64,000 nt of DNA from the NCBI RefSeq assembly GCF_002591895.1, contig NZ_NISX01000001.1:203431-267430 (forward strand), written 5' to 3'. Positions 32,624-41,997 of the stretch are shown piece after piece. This DNA comes from Lacimicrobium alkaliphilum (GTDB lineage Bacteria > Pseudomonadota > Gammaproteobacteria > Enterobacterales > Alteromonadaceae). The notes under the pieces were generated by a model. It saw only the letters and a program-made list of their open reading frames with translations, did no database searches and was not told the DNA's origin. The position numbers and the translations under genes were made by a program. Position 1 is the first letter of the stretch, and every line of letters begins with the position of its first letter.

Positions 32624-34162
32624 CTATTTCTGCGTGCTAAACCGGCTCAGGTGTTTAACGCTCTGACTCAGGCGGCTCATATTCAGTTTATCCGGTATAC
32701 GCTGCCCTGAAGTCAGATCAGTAATCTTATAGTTTCCCTGTCCGTCCACTTCAATTTTCTGCTGTCCTTCAAGCAACACCAGTTTATTATTGCTATTACT
32801 AATCAACCAGTCTCGTTGTCTGTTCAGTAACGACTGGCCGGTTGTGTAATTGACCACAGGTGCATTGCACTGGAGAAGGTCGAGAACCGTTGGCATCAGA
32901 TCCTCGTGGCTGGAAGGATTATTGTTGGTGGGCAGGGAAATATTGGTCAACAGATTAACCTGCTGATTGGGCTGCATCTGCGTCAGTAGCAGCGTATTAT
33001 GCTGATGCAGCTTGCCGGCCAGCAAAATATTGAGCTCCTGCTCATCAACAAATCCAATCGCCAGTTTAGGGGTTTCGCGGGTCACCTTTTTCAGAAAGTC
33101 CTGCCAGCCAACCTGCAGGCTGGTAACGCCCACGGGTAAGGCTGAAGACGAGTAGATAAACGTATCCAGACCAAGATTCTGTGTCAGGTCAAGCGGAACA
33201 GGGCGCTGCTGTTCCAGTGCTGTCTGGTATAGCGATGGCAGGCCATACAACACAGAAAATCGCGCGCTGGCCTGGTCAGCAGAGATGTCATAGTGCTGAT
33301 CGTGGCTATTCAGTCCCAACGCAGAACCTAAATGGCCGAGTTCTCCCTGTACGGTACTGATCAACACCACCACACTTGCTTGTTCATTAATACCGCAATA
33401 AACCGGTTCTGCGGGGTAGGTGGCAGACTGGAACGGATTACTTAACTGCAATTCCTTGCGTCTCTGGTAGTTCTGAATGTCCAATAAATCGTATTTCGAC
33501 ATCAGAGTTTTCGCTGTCGCCGGATAGGACAGGGGAAACATGTCATCCTGTTTGACAATAGGCTGATATAGATTAGCGTCGGCCCAGATATGGGCCCCAT
33601 GACTGCTGACAAAACAGAGCACGAAGAAGGTCAATATTGGCAAGCCCACGCGTTGCTTTTGAAGCCGTTCCACGCGCTGCCATAATGCATTGGCAATGAT
33701 AAGCTGTAATGACAGCCAGACAATAAATAAAAGACTCAGATAGCTCCATTGCTGCCAGGTGAAACTGGCCATCGCACTGCGCGTTTCACTACGTATAATT
33801 TCCACCGACCCGAGGCTCAGATGCAGACCATGTTTGGTATATAACAAGGCATCAAAAGCGAGCAGAGCCAGGCCAATAGCAGCGAAGACGGAACTGACAA
33901 CCTTCACAACCTTAATATTAGGAACCAGATAGCACTGGGGTAACACTAACAGTATGAACCCTAAAAAGGTTAAAAAGGCGATATGGCTGAACCAGTTGCT
34001 GAACAGGTATAGCATGCCTAGTGCGGTGTCTGGCATGCCAGAATTGAATACATAAATAGAGGCGATACAAATGGCAACGATAATATTACTCAGGGCAAAC
34101 CAATGGCCCCATGCTACCAATTTGGAAACTCTCTGACGTCTGGGTGTGTCACCTAAAATCAT
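32624..34162 (-). CDS. yejM: YejM/LapC/PbgA-like inner-membrane protein with shortened sulfatase-like domain
   Basis: A 512-residue protein (E. coli YejM 586). The N-terminal DUF3413 part has five transmembrane helices (about 20-180), beginning KLVAWGHWFALSNI. After it come SHGAHIWADANLYQPI and FPLSYPATAKTLM, which match E. coli closely. E. coli YejM tunes LPS synthesis through LapB/FtsH. The periplasmic domain is shorter than in E. coli. The TVDG strand that holds the catalytic-position Thr reads STVQG, and much of the middle of the domain is missing. It overlaps yejL by ATGA. Assignment is firm for the membrane half, and function may differ. Confidence 0.87.
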   Translation of the reverse strand: MILGDTPRRQRVSKLVAWGHWFALSNIIVAICIASIYVFNSGMPDTALGMLYLFSNWFSHIAFLTFLGFILLVLPQCYLVPNIKVVKVVSSVFAAIGLALLAFDALLYTKHGLHLSLGSVEIIRSETRSAMASFTWQQWSYLSLLFIVWLSLQLIIANALWQRVERLQKQRVGLPILTFFVLCFVSSHGAHIWADANLYQPIVKQDDMFPLSYPATAKTLMSKYDLLDIQNYQRRKELQLSNPFQSATYPAEPVYCGINEQASVVVLISTVQGELGHLGSALGLNSHDQHYDISADQASARFSVLYGLPSLYQTALEQQRPVPLDLTQNLGLDTFIYSSSALPVGVTSLQVGWQDFLKKVTRETPKLAIGFVDEQELNILLAGKLHQHNTLLLTQMQPNQQVNLLTNISLPTNNNPSSHEDLMPTVLDLLQCNAPVVNYTTGQSLLNRQRDWLISNSNNKLVLLEGQQKIEVDGQGNYKITDLTSGQRIPDKLNMSRLSQSVKHLSRFSTQK

Positions 34163-34404
34163 TGGTTTTTGTTCTGTCCACTGGATTCTGGCGCATCAAT
34201 GCTTTTTAGCAGGATACGGGTAAACTCATGGGCCAGAGAATCTCTTTGATTATCCGCTACCTGATGGTTGAATATTCCGGTAATCAGATTACCCAGAGCC
34301 ATCAGTGACAACTCCCTGTCTGCCTGGTGTTTTTGCAACACACCGATAAGATCCTGGCTAAGGCTGTCGAATTGAGTATCTGAATATTTGGATTGCTGCG
34401 GCAT
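34159..34404 (-). CDS. yejL: UPF0352 protein YejL
   Basis: An 81-residue cytoplasmic DUF1414 protein of unknown function. MPQQSKYSDTQFDSL and ELSLMALGNLITGIFNH match E. coli YejL (75 residues). The ATG at 34404 aligns with the E. coli start and has an AGGA site. The upstream ATG at 34440 lacks one. It precedes yejM with an ATGA overlap and is divergent from yejK, as in E. coli. Confidence 0.93.
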   Translation of the reverse strand: MPQQSKYSDTQFDSLSQDLIGVLQKHQADRELSLMALGNLITGIFNHQVADNQRDSLAHEFTRILLKSIDAPESSGQNKNQ

Positions 34405-34685
34405 GTCTTTGTGTTCCTGAGCAAGTGGCGCCTGAGGCATAGTATATTTTTATGTGTAGAGCCTGTGCCGATATGCTACAAACTACGTTAAAAAATAATC
34501 AAAAAGGCGAATCGGTTAAATTGTAACATAAGGAATTTGCCTTGGGTGGTTGATTATTCCTTTTGATATCATATCCTTGTCCGCCCTTTGTGCAAGGGAG
34601 AGATTTGCTTTTTTGTCACAGATGTTGAGTCTGTCTTCTTCGTTGATCAAATACGTTATTTTCTGTTTACTTACGAGAGCCCCCT

Positions 34686-35702
34686 ATGAGTGCCGTAATC
34701 CAAGATTTTGTTGTTCACCAGCTTAGAATAAACGCTGATCAGGAGCTTGTACTGATGCCAAGAAACGCATGTTTCGAGATCTCTTCGCAAATTGAAGAGC
34801 TGGCACAGCAGTTACATCATACCTACAACGGCAAACCCGGTAAGGGCCTCGGTGGCCTGAGCGAAGACACAGAAGACAGCTTTAGTACTCACTTGTCAGC
34901 GTTGTATGGCGGGGAACTCTCATTTCATGGTTTTAGCGTAAAAACGGCAGAGCTGCTGAGACAAAAACTAATGGAATTTGCCACGCTGGAAACCGGGTTT
35001 GTGGTGTTTAGTCGCTACCAGTTTCTGGCCACAGACTACTTGCTGATTGCCTTGATTAACACACGCCAGCATGTGGAAATTAATCAGGAACTGGAACTGA
35101 ATTATAGTGATCATCTGGATTTAGCCAAAATGCAGTTGGCCGCCAGAATTGATATTACCGAAATGCAGGTGAACAAAGACAAGCAGCGTTATATCAGTTT
35201 TATCAAGGGCAGAGCCGGGCGCAAAGTTTCTGACTTTTTTCTGAGTTTCCTGGGCTGTGAAGAGTTAGTTGATAGCAAGGAACAGAATAAACAACTTGTT
35301 TCACAGGTAGACCAGTATTTGTCCGGCGAACAAATGGACACCAGTGAAAAACAGCAAAGCCGTCAGGTAGTATCGGATTACTATAAAGAAAAGTTGGAGC
35401 AGGGAGAGAATATCAGCTTACCAGAGCTCTCTGAACGCATGCCTGCATCCACAGAAGGGCAGGATTTTTACAGTTTTATTCAACAACATCAGCAAGAACA
35501 GCCCTTAGAGCAAGACTTTCCCGCTGATCGGGCTGTTATCAAGGGCCTGAGTAAATTCTCTGGCCAGGGGGGCGGTATCAGTATCAATTTTGATCGCCAG
35601 TTGTATGGTGAGCGCATCCAGTATGATCAGGCCAGCGATACTCTGATCATTAAAGGTGTACCGCCTAATCTTAAAGACCAGTTGCTCAAATCCGGAAAAT
35701 AA
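34686..35702 (+). CDS. yejK: Nucleoid-associated protein YejK
   Basis: A 338-residue nucleoid-associated protein (NdpA family; E. coli 335) that binds DNA and, in E. coli, interacts with topoisomerases. IQDFVVHQLRI and KDKQRYISFIKGRAGRKVSDFFLSFLGC are characteristic. A GAGAG ribosome site lies just before the ATG. It is transcribed divergently from yejL-yejM over about 280 bp. Confidence 0.94.
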   Translation: MSAVIQDFVVHQLRINADQELVLMPRNACFEISSQIEELAQQLHHTYNGKPGKGLGGLSEDTEDSFSTHLSALYGGELSFHGFSVKTAELLRQKLMEFATLETGFVVFSRYQFLATDYLLIALINTRQHVEINQELELNYSDHLDLAKMQLAARIDITEMQVNKDKQRYISFIKGRAGRKVSDFFLSFLGCEELVDSKEQNKQLVSQVDQYLSGEQMDTSEKQQSRQVVSDYYKEKLEQGENISLPELSERMPASTEGQDFYSFIQQHQQEQPLEQDFPADRAVIKGLSKFSGQGGGISINFDRQLYGERIQYDQASDTLIIKGVPPNLKDQLLKSGK

Positions 35703-35796
35703 CCATCCATAGGACTGGCGTTACAACAACACTTATTGGTGACTTAAGGTGACTTGGGTATACAATGGGCGCAGCATTTTTTAAATCTATATTGCC

Positions 35797-36678
35797 ATGC
35801 AATTATTCGTAAATGATTTAACCGTTATGGATTTTTCTTACCTGTGTCCCGAAAGGGGTATGGTTGGTGAGAGCTGGATCGTCGATGTGATTCTTGATGG
35901 AGGCCTTAATGAAGAAAGTATGGTGCTGGACTTTTCTAAGGTAAAGAAGCAACTCAAACGCCTGATCGATGAGCATGTGGATCACAAACTTCTTATCCCG
36001 GCAGAGCATCCTTACAGCCAGATTACCCACGATTCTCTGACCGATCAGGTTTGGGTTGATTTCAACAGGCCCCATGGTCGCTCTATTCATTTGTATTGTC
36101 CTGCAGAAGCTTATGCCTTTATTTATGCCGAACAGATCAGCATGGATTCTGTAAGTTGTTACTTAAAAGAAATTATTGCCACCCATCTGCCACAAAATGT
36201 TGAAGGGCTGACTCTGACTTTGCGTTGTGAAGAGATCAATGAACCCTATTATCACTATACCCACGGATTGAAAAAGCATGAAGGAAATTGCCAACGTATT
36301 GCTCATGGCCATCGCTCCAGGGTAAAAGTGTTTGTGGATGGAACTCTGGACGCAGATGCACAGCAATATTGGTCCAGACGGTGGCGAGACATTTATATTG
36401 GTACCCGTGAAGATCTTGCCAGTGAATCGGCATTACACCTGTCTGAAATGGCGAAAGAAAAGGATCTGAGTTCACATTGTCTGTTTCGTTACGAATCCTC
36501 CCAGGGGGTGTTTGAACTCATCATCGCCGAGACAGAATCAGACCTGGTAGATACTGATTCTACCGTTGAATGTCTTGCACAGTTTATGGCCGATGAGCTT
36601 AAATCTGTACAACCAGAGAAATCCTTTATGGTTCAGGCCTATGAAGGTGTTGGTAAAGGTGCGATTGCCAGTGCATAA
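35797..36678 (+). CDS. Tandem 6-pyruvoyl-tetrahydropterin synthase-domain protein (QueD-like)
   Basis: A 293-residue protein containing two PTPS/QueD-like units; usual QueD is about 120 residues. The N-terminal unit has MVLDFSKVKKQLKRL and VDHKLL, the QueD dimer-contact and His motif. The second begins with LTLRCEE and carries GNCQRIAHGHRSRV, which matches the catalytic Cys and Zn-ligand HGH of QueD. The end EGVGKGAIASA resembles the terminal Glu-Gly motif. The order suggests a fused or permuted duplication with one complete active site. Chemistry on a pterin is plausible; no other queuosine genes are near. Confidence 0.8.
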   Translation: MQLFVNDLTVMDFSYLCPERGMVGESWIVDVILDGGLNEESMVLDFSKVKKQLKRLIDEHVDHKLLIPAEHPYSQITHDSLTDQVWVDFNRPHGRSIHLYCPAEAYAFIYAEQISMDSVSCYLKEIIATHLPQNVEGLTLTLRCEEINEPYYHYTHGLKKHEGNCQRIAHGHRSRVKVFVDGTLDADAQQYWSRRWRDIYIGTREDLASESALHLSEMAKEKDLSSHCLFRYESSQGVFELIIAETESDLVDTDSTVECLAQFMADELKSVQPEKSFMVQAYEGVGKGAIASA

Positions 36679-36864
36679 CAGGGAGTTTATGGACGCGTAG
36701 TTTTTTTAAACGCGCATGATGGCAATATCTTTTTACAAAAAAGTCTGCGTTTGTGTCTCAAAATACAGTCAGTTTGCTGCTTAAAGCCCCCAATCCGGTG
36801 AATAAATCTGATATAAAGGCGCCGGTAAAAATATAAAAATCATAAAACGACAGTGCGAGGAATA

Positions 36865-38955
36865 ATGATGCGAAAAACCCTAGTCGCTACCATGGTAGCA
36901 TCAGCATTAACGCTGGGGGCCTGCAAAGAAAATACTGCAGAACAACAAACCGACAAAGCTGAGGCGACGGTAACAAAAGCCAGCACTCAGTCTGCTGCAC
37001 CCGAAATGGGGACCTTTGGTGTTGAATTGTCAGCCCGTGATGAGTCTGTAAAACCGGGTGATGACTTCTTCATGTATGCCAGTGGTACCTGGTATGAAAA
37101 TTTTCAGATGCCGGCGGATAAAACCCGCTATGGTGCCTTTACAGCCTTAGCTGATCGTAGTGAAGAGCAAGTCAAAGCCATTGTTGAAGAACTGTCAGTT
37201 GCACAAAACCTCTCCGGAGAGGAAAAGCTGATTGCCGATTTCTACAATGCTTACATGGATCTGGAAACCATTAATGAGAAAGGAATCAGCCCCATAGAGC
37301 CGTTCCTGGATGAAATTGACTCAATTGACTCGGTTGAACAGTTACCGGCGATTTTTGGTAATGCCTGGCTTACAGGTACCAACACGCCAATCTGGAGCGG
37401 AATGTGGTACAACCGCCTCAATCCTGATGAATATCAGGTCACCTTAGGGGTTGGGGGGTTAGGCTTACCGGATCGGGATTACTATCTGGAAGAGTCGGAA
37501 AGGTTTACCACCATTCGCAGTCAATATGTTGACCACATTAGCCAGATGCTTCAATTTGCGGGTGTAGACAATCCGGCAGAAAAAGCCAAAGGAATACTAG
37601 AACTGGAAACCCGCATTGCGCAGGCACAGTGGCCAAGAGAAAAACGTCGGGACCGGGATTTAACCCTTAATCAGATTGCCCGCGCTGACATGTCAGAAGG
37701 CTATCCCGGCTTCGATTGGGATCAGTACTTTGAGCCCGGTGGTTTGAAAGTGCTACAACTCAATGTGAGCCAACCGGAACCCGTCAGAGAGGTTATTGCA
37801 ATTATCAATGATACCCCGGTAGAGACCTGGAAGGATTATCTGACGTACCACAGCATCAGTGGTAATGCATCACTGCTTTCTGAGGATATCTATCTGGCTA
37901 ATTTTGATTTTTATGGCAGAACCCTGAGCGGACAGCAGGAGCCAAGAGCCCGCTGGAAAAGAGCCATTAGTCAAATGTCCGGAGTTGAGTCTCTGGGTTT
38001 CGCCATCGGCAAAGTCTATGTAGATCGCTATTTCCCGGAAACGTCCAAGAAACAGATGGCGGAATTGGTTGAAAACCTTCGCACCGCGTTGGGTGAGCGG
38101 ATTCGCAATCTTGACTGGATGGGTGAGGATACCAAGAAAAATGCATTGGAAAAATTGCAGGCATTTCGTCCTAAAATCGGTTATCCGGACCAATGGCAGT
38201 CTTTTGATGGGCTGGAGATTTCAGCTCAAAGTCTGATGAGTAATGTTCACAATCTGCGTAAATTCTTTCAGGAGCAGGATGTGGAGAGAGAGCTGAAACC
38301 TACTGACAGAGAGCGTTGGGGAATGCCTCCACAGCAGGTGAATGCCTATTATAACAGCTCATTTAATGAGATTGTCTTTCCGGCTGCTATCCTGCAGGCA
38401 CCCTTCTTTGATCCAAATGCAGACCCAGCGGTTAACTATGGCGCGATTGGCGCCGTTATCGGCCATGAAATGGGCCATGGTTTTGATGATCAGGGCTCCA
38501 AGTCAGATGCCAAAGGGATCCAGAGCAATTGGTGGACTGACGCTGACCGCGCTGCATTTGAGGCAAAAACCGATAAGCTGGCTGAACAGTACAGTCAATA
38601 TGAACCGATCAAAGATAACTTTGTGAATGGCCGTAATAGTCTTGGCGAAAATATCGGTGATGTAGGTGGTTTGGCTATGGCGTATCATGCCTATCAGCTA
38701 AGTCTCGAAGGGGAAGAAGCTCCGGTGATTGACGGCCTTACCGGTGATCAGCGATTCTTCCTGGCCTGGGCCCAGGTCTGGCGCGAAAAGCGCACGGAGC
38801 AAAGTATGCTTAATCAGCTGCGGGCAGGCACGCATTCACCCGGGCGCTACCGTGCATTAGCTCCGCGTAACCATGATGCCTGGTACGACGCGTTCGATGT
38901 TCAACCGGGCGATGAATTGTATCTGCCACCGGAAGAGCGGGTGCGGATCTGGTAA
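36865..38955 (+). CDS. M13 family zinc metallopeptidase (neprilysin/PepO type), lipoprotein
   Basis: A 696-residue secreted endopeptidase. A lipobox LTLGAC at about residues 16-21 predicts a lipoprotein anchored at the periplasmic side. The M13 N-terminal domain follows. The catalytic domain has VIGHEMGHGFDDQG (HExxH near residue 534) and the third ligand Glu in NIGDVGGLAMAY (ENIGD). NAYYNSSFNEIVFPAAILQ is the conserved substrate-binding NAYY segment. The ATG at 36865 has a GAGG site; an upstream GTG is possible. A strong terminator follows. Confidence 0.94.
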   Translation: MMRKTLVATMVASALTLGACKENTAEQQTDKAEATVTKASTQSAAPEMGTFGVELSARDESVKPGDDFFMYASGTWYENFQMPADKTRYGAFTALADRSEEQVKAIVEELSVAQNLSGEEKLIADFYNAYMDLETINEKGISPIEPFLDEIDSIDSVEQLPAIFGNAWLTGTNTPIWSGMWYNRLNPDEYQVTLGVGGLGLPDRDYYLEESERFTTIRSQYVDHISQMLQFAGVDNPAEKAKGILELETRIAQAQWPREKRRDRDLTLNQIARADMSEGYPGFDWDQYFEPGGLKVLQLNVSQPEPVREVIAIINDTPVETWKDYLTYHSISGNASLLSEDIYLANFDFYGRTLSGQQEPRARWKRAISQMSGVESLGFAIGKVYVDRYFPETSKKQMAELVENLRTALGERIRNLDWMGEDTKKNALEKLQAFRPKIGYPDQWQSFDGLEISAQSLMSNVHNLRKFFQEQDVERELKPTDRERWGMPPQQVNAYYNSSFNEIVFPAAILQAPFFDPNADPAVNYGAIGAVIGHEMGHGFDDQGSKSDAKGIQSNWWTDADRAAFEAKTDKLAEQYSQYEPIKDNFVNGRNSLGENIGDVGGLAMAYHAYQLSLEGEEAPVIDGLTGDQRFFLAWAQVWREKRTEQSMLNQLRAGTHSPGRYRALAPRNHDAWYDAFDVQPGDELYLPPEERVRIW

Positions 38956-38970
38956 CAGGTAAATGAAACT

Positions 38971-39003
38971 CAAAAAACCGGCTGTAATAGCCGGTTTTTT
39001 GTA
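38971..39003 (+). terminator. Rho-independent terminator of the M13 peptidase gene
   Basis: The 12-bp perfect stem AAAAAACCGGCT/AGCCGGTTTTTT (38972-38983 with 38989-39000) has a 5-base loop. Because of the A and T runs it can act on both strands. Confidence 0.93.
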
Positions 39004-39122
39004 TCCTGTCGGGTGTAGCAATGCCAAAAGATGTCGATTTGTGTTCTGAAACGGGAGCAGGTTCAGACCCCTTTATTCAACTCTGAGCATGGGTGATAGC
39101 CACTTTCCCGGAAAACGCGCTG

Positions 39123-39350
39123 TTAGTTAAAACTGTTCGACTCTGCGCCCCCATATTCGGCGGCCAAATCGTCAAGGGCGGCACAGGTAGGATCAAAACC
39201 TCCGGAAACATAAGAATAACTCACTCTCACACTCTGGCTGGTGCGGTGTAGTCGTGCATCGACATCTGCCGTTGGCCAGTTTCGCAGAGCATTGACAAAG
39301 CGATTGGCCTGTTGTGACGAAGTAAAATTGTAGGTTAGCTGAACTTGCAT
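39123..39350 (-). CDS. Small conserved-looking protein of unknown function, downstream of M61 peptidase gene
   Basis: A 75-residue soluble protein that I do not recognise. MQVQLTYNFTSSQQANRFVNAL has the alternating pattern of a beta strand followed by a helix, and VRVSYSYVSGGFDPTCAALDDLAAEYGG a second beta-alpha unit. This suggests a small ferredoxin-like fold. It lies 10 bp after the M61 gene on the same strand and is probably co-transcribed. Confidence 0.6.
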   Translation of the reverse strand: MQVQLTYNFTSSQQANRFVNALRNWPTADVDARLHRTSQSVRVSYSYVSGGFDPTCAALDDLAAEYGGAESNSFN

Positions 39351-39360
39351 AGAAACCCCG

Positions 39361-41160
39361 TCATTGTGTCGCGTTTGTTTTACGCTTCCACAAGGAAGAT
39401 TGTGATGGATCAGATTCGCTCAGTGAAATGATCAGCTTTGGCGCCGGCAACAATATGATCTCTGTGGTTACCAGGCGCTGATTGCGAAACAGGTGCATGG
39501 AAACCGGCTGATGGGGTGGCAAGGTGTTGCACAGCGATTCCAGACTGGTGCTGTCAAGCTTCAGCTCGTCCAGCGCCAGCAAGATGTCTTTTGCATAAAT
39601 GCCTGCCGATTCCGCAGGGGAATCCTCCAGTACAGCGGTGACCTCTAGCCCCATAGCATGGGATCGATAAAGTACGCCGAAATAGGCCCCTTGCTGTTCA
39701 CCTGCAATACTCAGTAAGTCCTGGGCCGCTGGTTGTTGTGTCTGCTGGATACCAAATTTTTCCAGCAGGCTGCTCAGATTTAACCGCTCTGATTGGTTTA
39801 ACAGTGTATCGAGGTCTTTGGCAACCTGATGATCAGACAACTCTGCCACCACATTGCTGAGATCCTTATCGCGTGTGCCCAAGCCGGTTTTGCCATGATC
39901 CTGCCAAAGTCGGCGCATTACATCGTCCAGACTCTTTTTCCCCTGGCTGTGCAGGCGCAGCGTTAAATCCAGCCACAGAGCAATCAGTGACCCTTTAGTG
40001 TAATAACTAACAATGTTATTAATCGCATCTTCGCCTTGTTGGTAGAAACGCGTCCAGGCATCGAAGCTGGAATCTGATATTGACTGTTTGGTCTGCCCTT
40101 TGCCCCGATGGACTCGTGTCAGGGTCTTTTGCAGGAGTTTAAGATACTGTTCAAAGTTTATCAGGCCACACCGGAACAGACTGAAGTCATCATAATAAGA
40201 TGTGATGCCCTCGTAAGCCCATAGCTGACGGGTATAGGTTTCCTGGCCCAGATCTGGTTTGATAAACTCTTCAGGCTTAATTCGACAGACATTCCATGCA
40301 TGAAAATACTCATGGGAGATCAGGCTCAGAAACGTCATGTAAGCTTCGGTCTTGTTACCTTTCTCACTCTTTGTAGCCAAATCGAAGGTAGAACAGAGCA
40401 GGGCGGTAGAGTTCTTGTGCTCAAGTCCGCCAAAACCGTTGGGTAGAACATTTGTGAGAAACCAGTATTCAGTGAAAGGGGCTTGTTGTGATTGTGGCTC
40501 GAAGAGTTCGATATGGTGTTGACAAATCTTCTCAACATCCGCGCAAATTCTTGGCATATCAGCATAGTGCTTGCCACTGAGAACCAAATGGTGCCGCACG
40601 CCGTATACATCGAATTCTGCTACATCGAACGAACCTATTTCCACCGGACAGTCAATGAGTTGCGCGTAGCATTCAGCATGGTAGTCACCAAAATGATACT
40701 TTTCGGTTTTATCACTTCGCGTAAGCCCTGTGGCGACTTTCCACTGCGGCTTGTCGGCTGGAGCAATGAGGCAAAGCTGATGTGGGGTATTGTCTAATTC
40801 TTCAATTTTGAGAAACACAGAAGTACCATTAAAAAACACCCGATGATCGTCAACATAGGCACTTCGAATCGATGTATCAAAAGCATAAACCTGATAGTTG
40901 AGGATGACAGGGTTGCCATTAGTATGCAGTTCCCAGCTTTGTTTGTCGTTTTTTTGTAAGGGCAAAGAATGCCCTTGCTCATCAACGGCTGTGATGCTGA
41001 CGATGTTTTTCGCAAAATCTCTGATCATGTAAGAGCCAGGGATCCAGGCGGGTAAACTAAAATGAAGTGTGTTACTGCTATGAGCGGGAATGGCGAGTCT
41101 GACATCAAACAGATGCTGATGACGCTGATCAATGCTGAGTTGATAGTGAATCATGCTCAT
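39361..41160 (-). CDS. M61 family metallopeptidase (glycyl aminopeptidase-like) with PDZ domain
   Basis: A 599-residue protein of the M61 family. After an N-terminal beta domain (1-170), the zinc site is SHEYFHAWNVCRIKP, followed by the Glu-bearing LWAYEGITSYYDDF. A C-terminal PDZ domain holds GLEVTAVLEDSPAESAGIYAKD. No signal peptide is seen, so it may be cytoplasmic. The start at 41160 has an AAGG ribosome site; the open frame extends 29 codons further upstream without support. Family members prefer N-terminal Gly or Ala substrates. Confidence 0.92.
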   Translation of the reverse strand: MSMIHYQLSIDQRHQHLFDVRLAIPAHSSNTLHFSLPAWIPGSYMIRDFAKNIVSITAVDEQGHSLPLQKNDKQSWELHTNGNPVILNYQVYAFDTSIRSAYVDDHRVFFNGTSVFLKIEELDNTPHQLCLIAPADKPQWKVATGLTRSDKTEKYHFGDYHAECYAQLIDCPVEIGSFDVAEFDVYGVRHHLVLSGKHYADMPRICADVEKICQHHIELFEPQSQQAPFTEYWFLTNVLPNGFGGLEHKNSTALLCSTFDLATKSEKGNKTEAYMTFLSLISHEYFHAWNVCRIKPEEFIKPDLGQETYTRQLWAYEGITSYYDDFSLFRCGLINFEQYLKLLQKTLTRVHRGKGQTKQSISDSSFDAWTRFYQQGEDAINNIVSYYTKGSLIALWLDLTLRLHSQGKKSLDDVMRRLWQDHGKTGLGTRDKDLSNVVAELSDHQVAKDLDTLLNQSERLNLSSLLEKFGIQQTQQPAAQDLLSIAGEQQGAYFGVLYRSHAMGLEVTAVLEDSPAESAGIYAKDILLALDELKLDSTSLESLCNTLPPHQPVSMHLFRNQRLVTTEIILLPAPKLIISLSESDPSQSSLWKRKTNATQ

Positions 41161-41292
41161 TGGGTACCTTCTAATGAAAAATTTACTAAATATGTCTGTG
41201 GCGAGATTCCCGGTGCGACTTTGCTGGTATCGGGCTCGAAAAAGCACAATAATAACAACATAATAATTTAATGCAGCGCTCAGAGTTAAAAG

Positions 41293-41985
41293 ATGGCAAT
41301 ACTCTCAGAGAAAACCGGCCTTTCAAAAGAAGACTTGCGTAAATTACGTTCGTTAAGGCCGGGGACGTCTCTTGATGTTCAGGTGAAGTCACCCACTGCG
41401 GCTAAACGGGTACGCACTGAGTTTGTGGGTATGGACGGGACACGCTGCCTGATTTTACGTTATCCGGACGAATCAAAGTGGGGATCACTGAAAGACGCGC
41501 TTTATGCGGATAATAGTATTATCGTGCGCTTTATTCTCGAAGATGAAACCGGTGAAGTCATCGCCTTCAAAAGTAAAATAATACTGGTAGCAACACGACC
41601 GACACATCTGGTGTTTATCAGCTTTCCAACAGTTATACAGAATCAGGGCTTAAGGTCAGAAAAACGCACCACGACACGCACCCCGGTGCAGCTTGCCGCC
41701 AGCGATTCAGGCAGAGTGTTTCTCAAAGCCGTTATTCTGGATATTTCTTCTAAGGGATGCCGGATTGGTGTAAAAAAAGGGCATACAGGCAATCTTAAGT
41801 TGGTGGGTAAACAACTGATCCTCAAGGTGGCCGGTAATGCGGAAGCAGAGCACAGTATTATGGGTAAAGTCGTCAACCATAAGACAGATGACGTCAGTAA
41901 TTTTTATGGTATTCAGTTTATTGAAGGGGATAACGACCCGGAGCAACTGAATCAGTTGTTAGCAGAAATATCTATTGAATTTTGA
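41293..41985 (+). CDS. PilZ domain protein, YcgR-like flagellar-brake architecture
   Basis: A 230-residue protein. The N-terminal half resembles the YcgR N domain (PGTSLDVQVKSPTAAKRVRTEFVGMDG). The C-terminal half is a PilZ domain with the c-di-GMP motifs RTTTR (about residue 125) and DISSKGCRIG, so it should bind cyclic di-GMP. E. coli YcgR slows flagellar rotation; whether this one does is unknown. It is followed 12 bp later by the DUF962 gene. Confidence 0.87.
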   Translation: MAILSEKTGLSKEDLRKLRSLRPGTSLDVQVKSPTAAKRVRTEFVGMDGTRCLILRYPDESKWGSLKDALYADNSIIVRFILEDETGEVIAFKSKIILVATRPTHLVFISFPTVIQNQGLRSEKRTTTRTPVQLAASDSGRVFLKAVILDISSKGCRIGVKKGHTGNLKLVGKQLILKVAGNAEAEHSIMGKVVNHKTDDVSNFYGIQFIEGDNDPEQLNQLLAEISIEF

Positions 41986-41997
41986 CAGGTAGCAATT

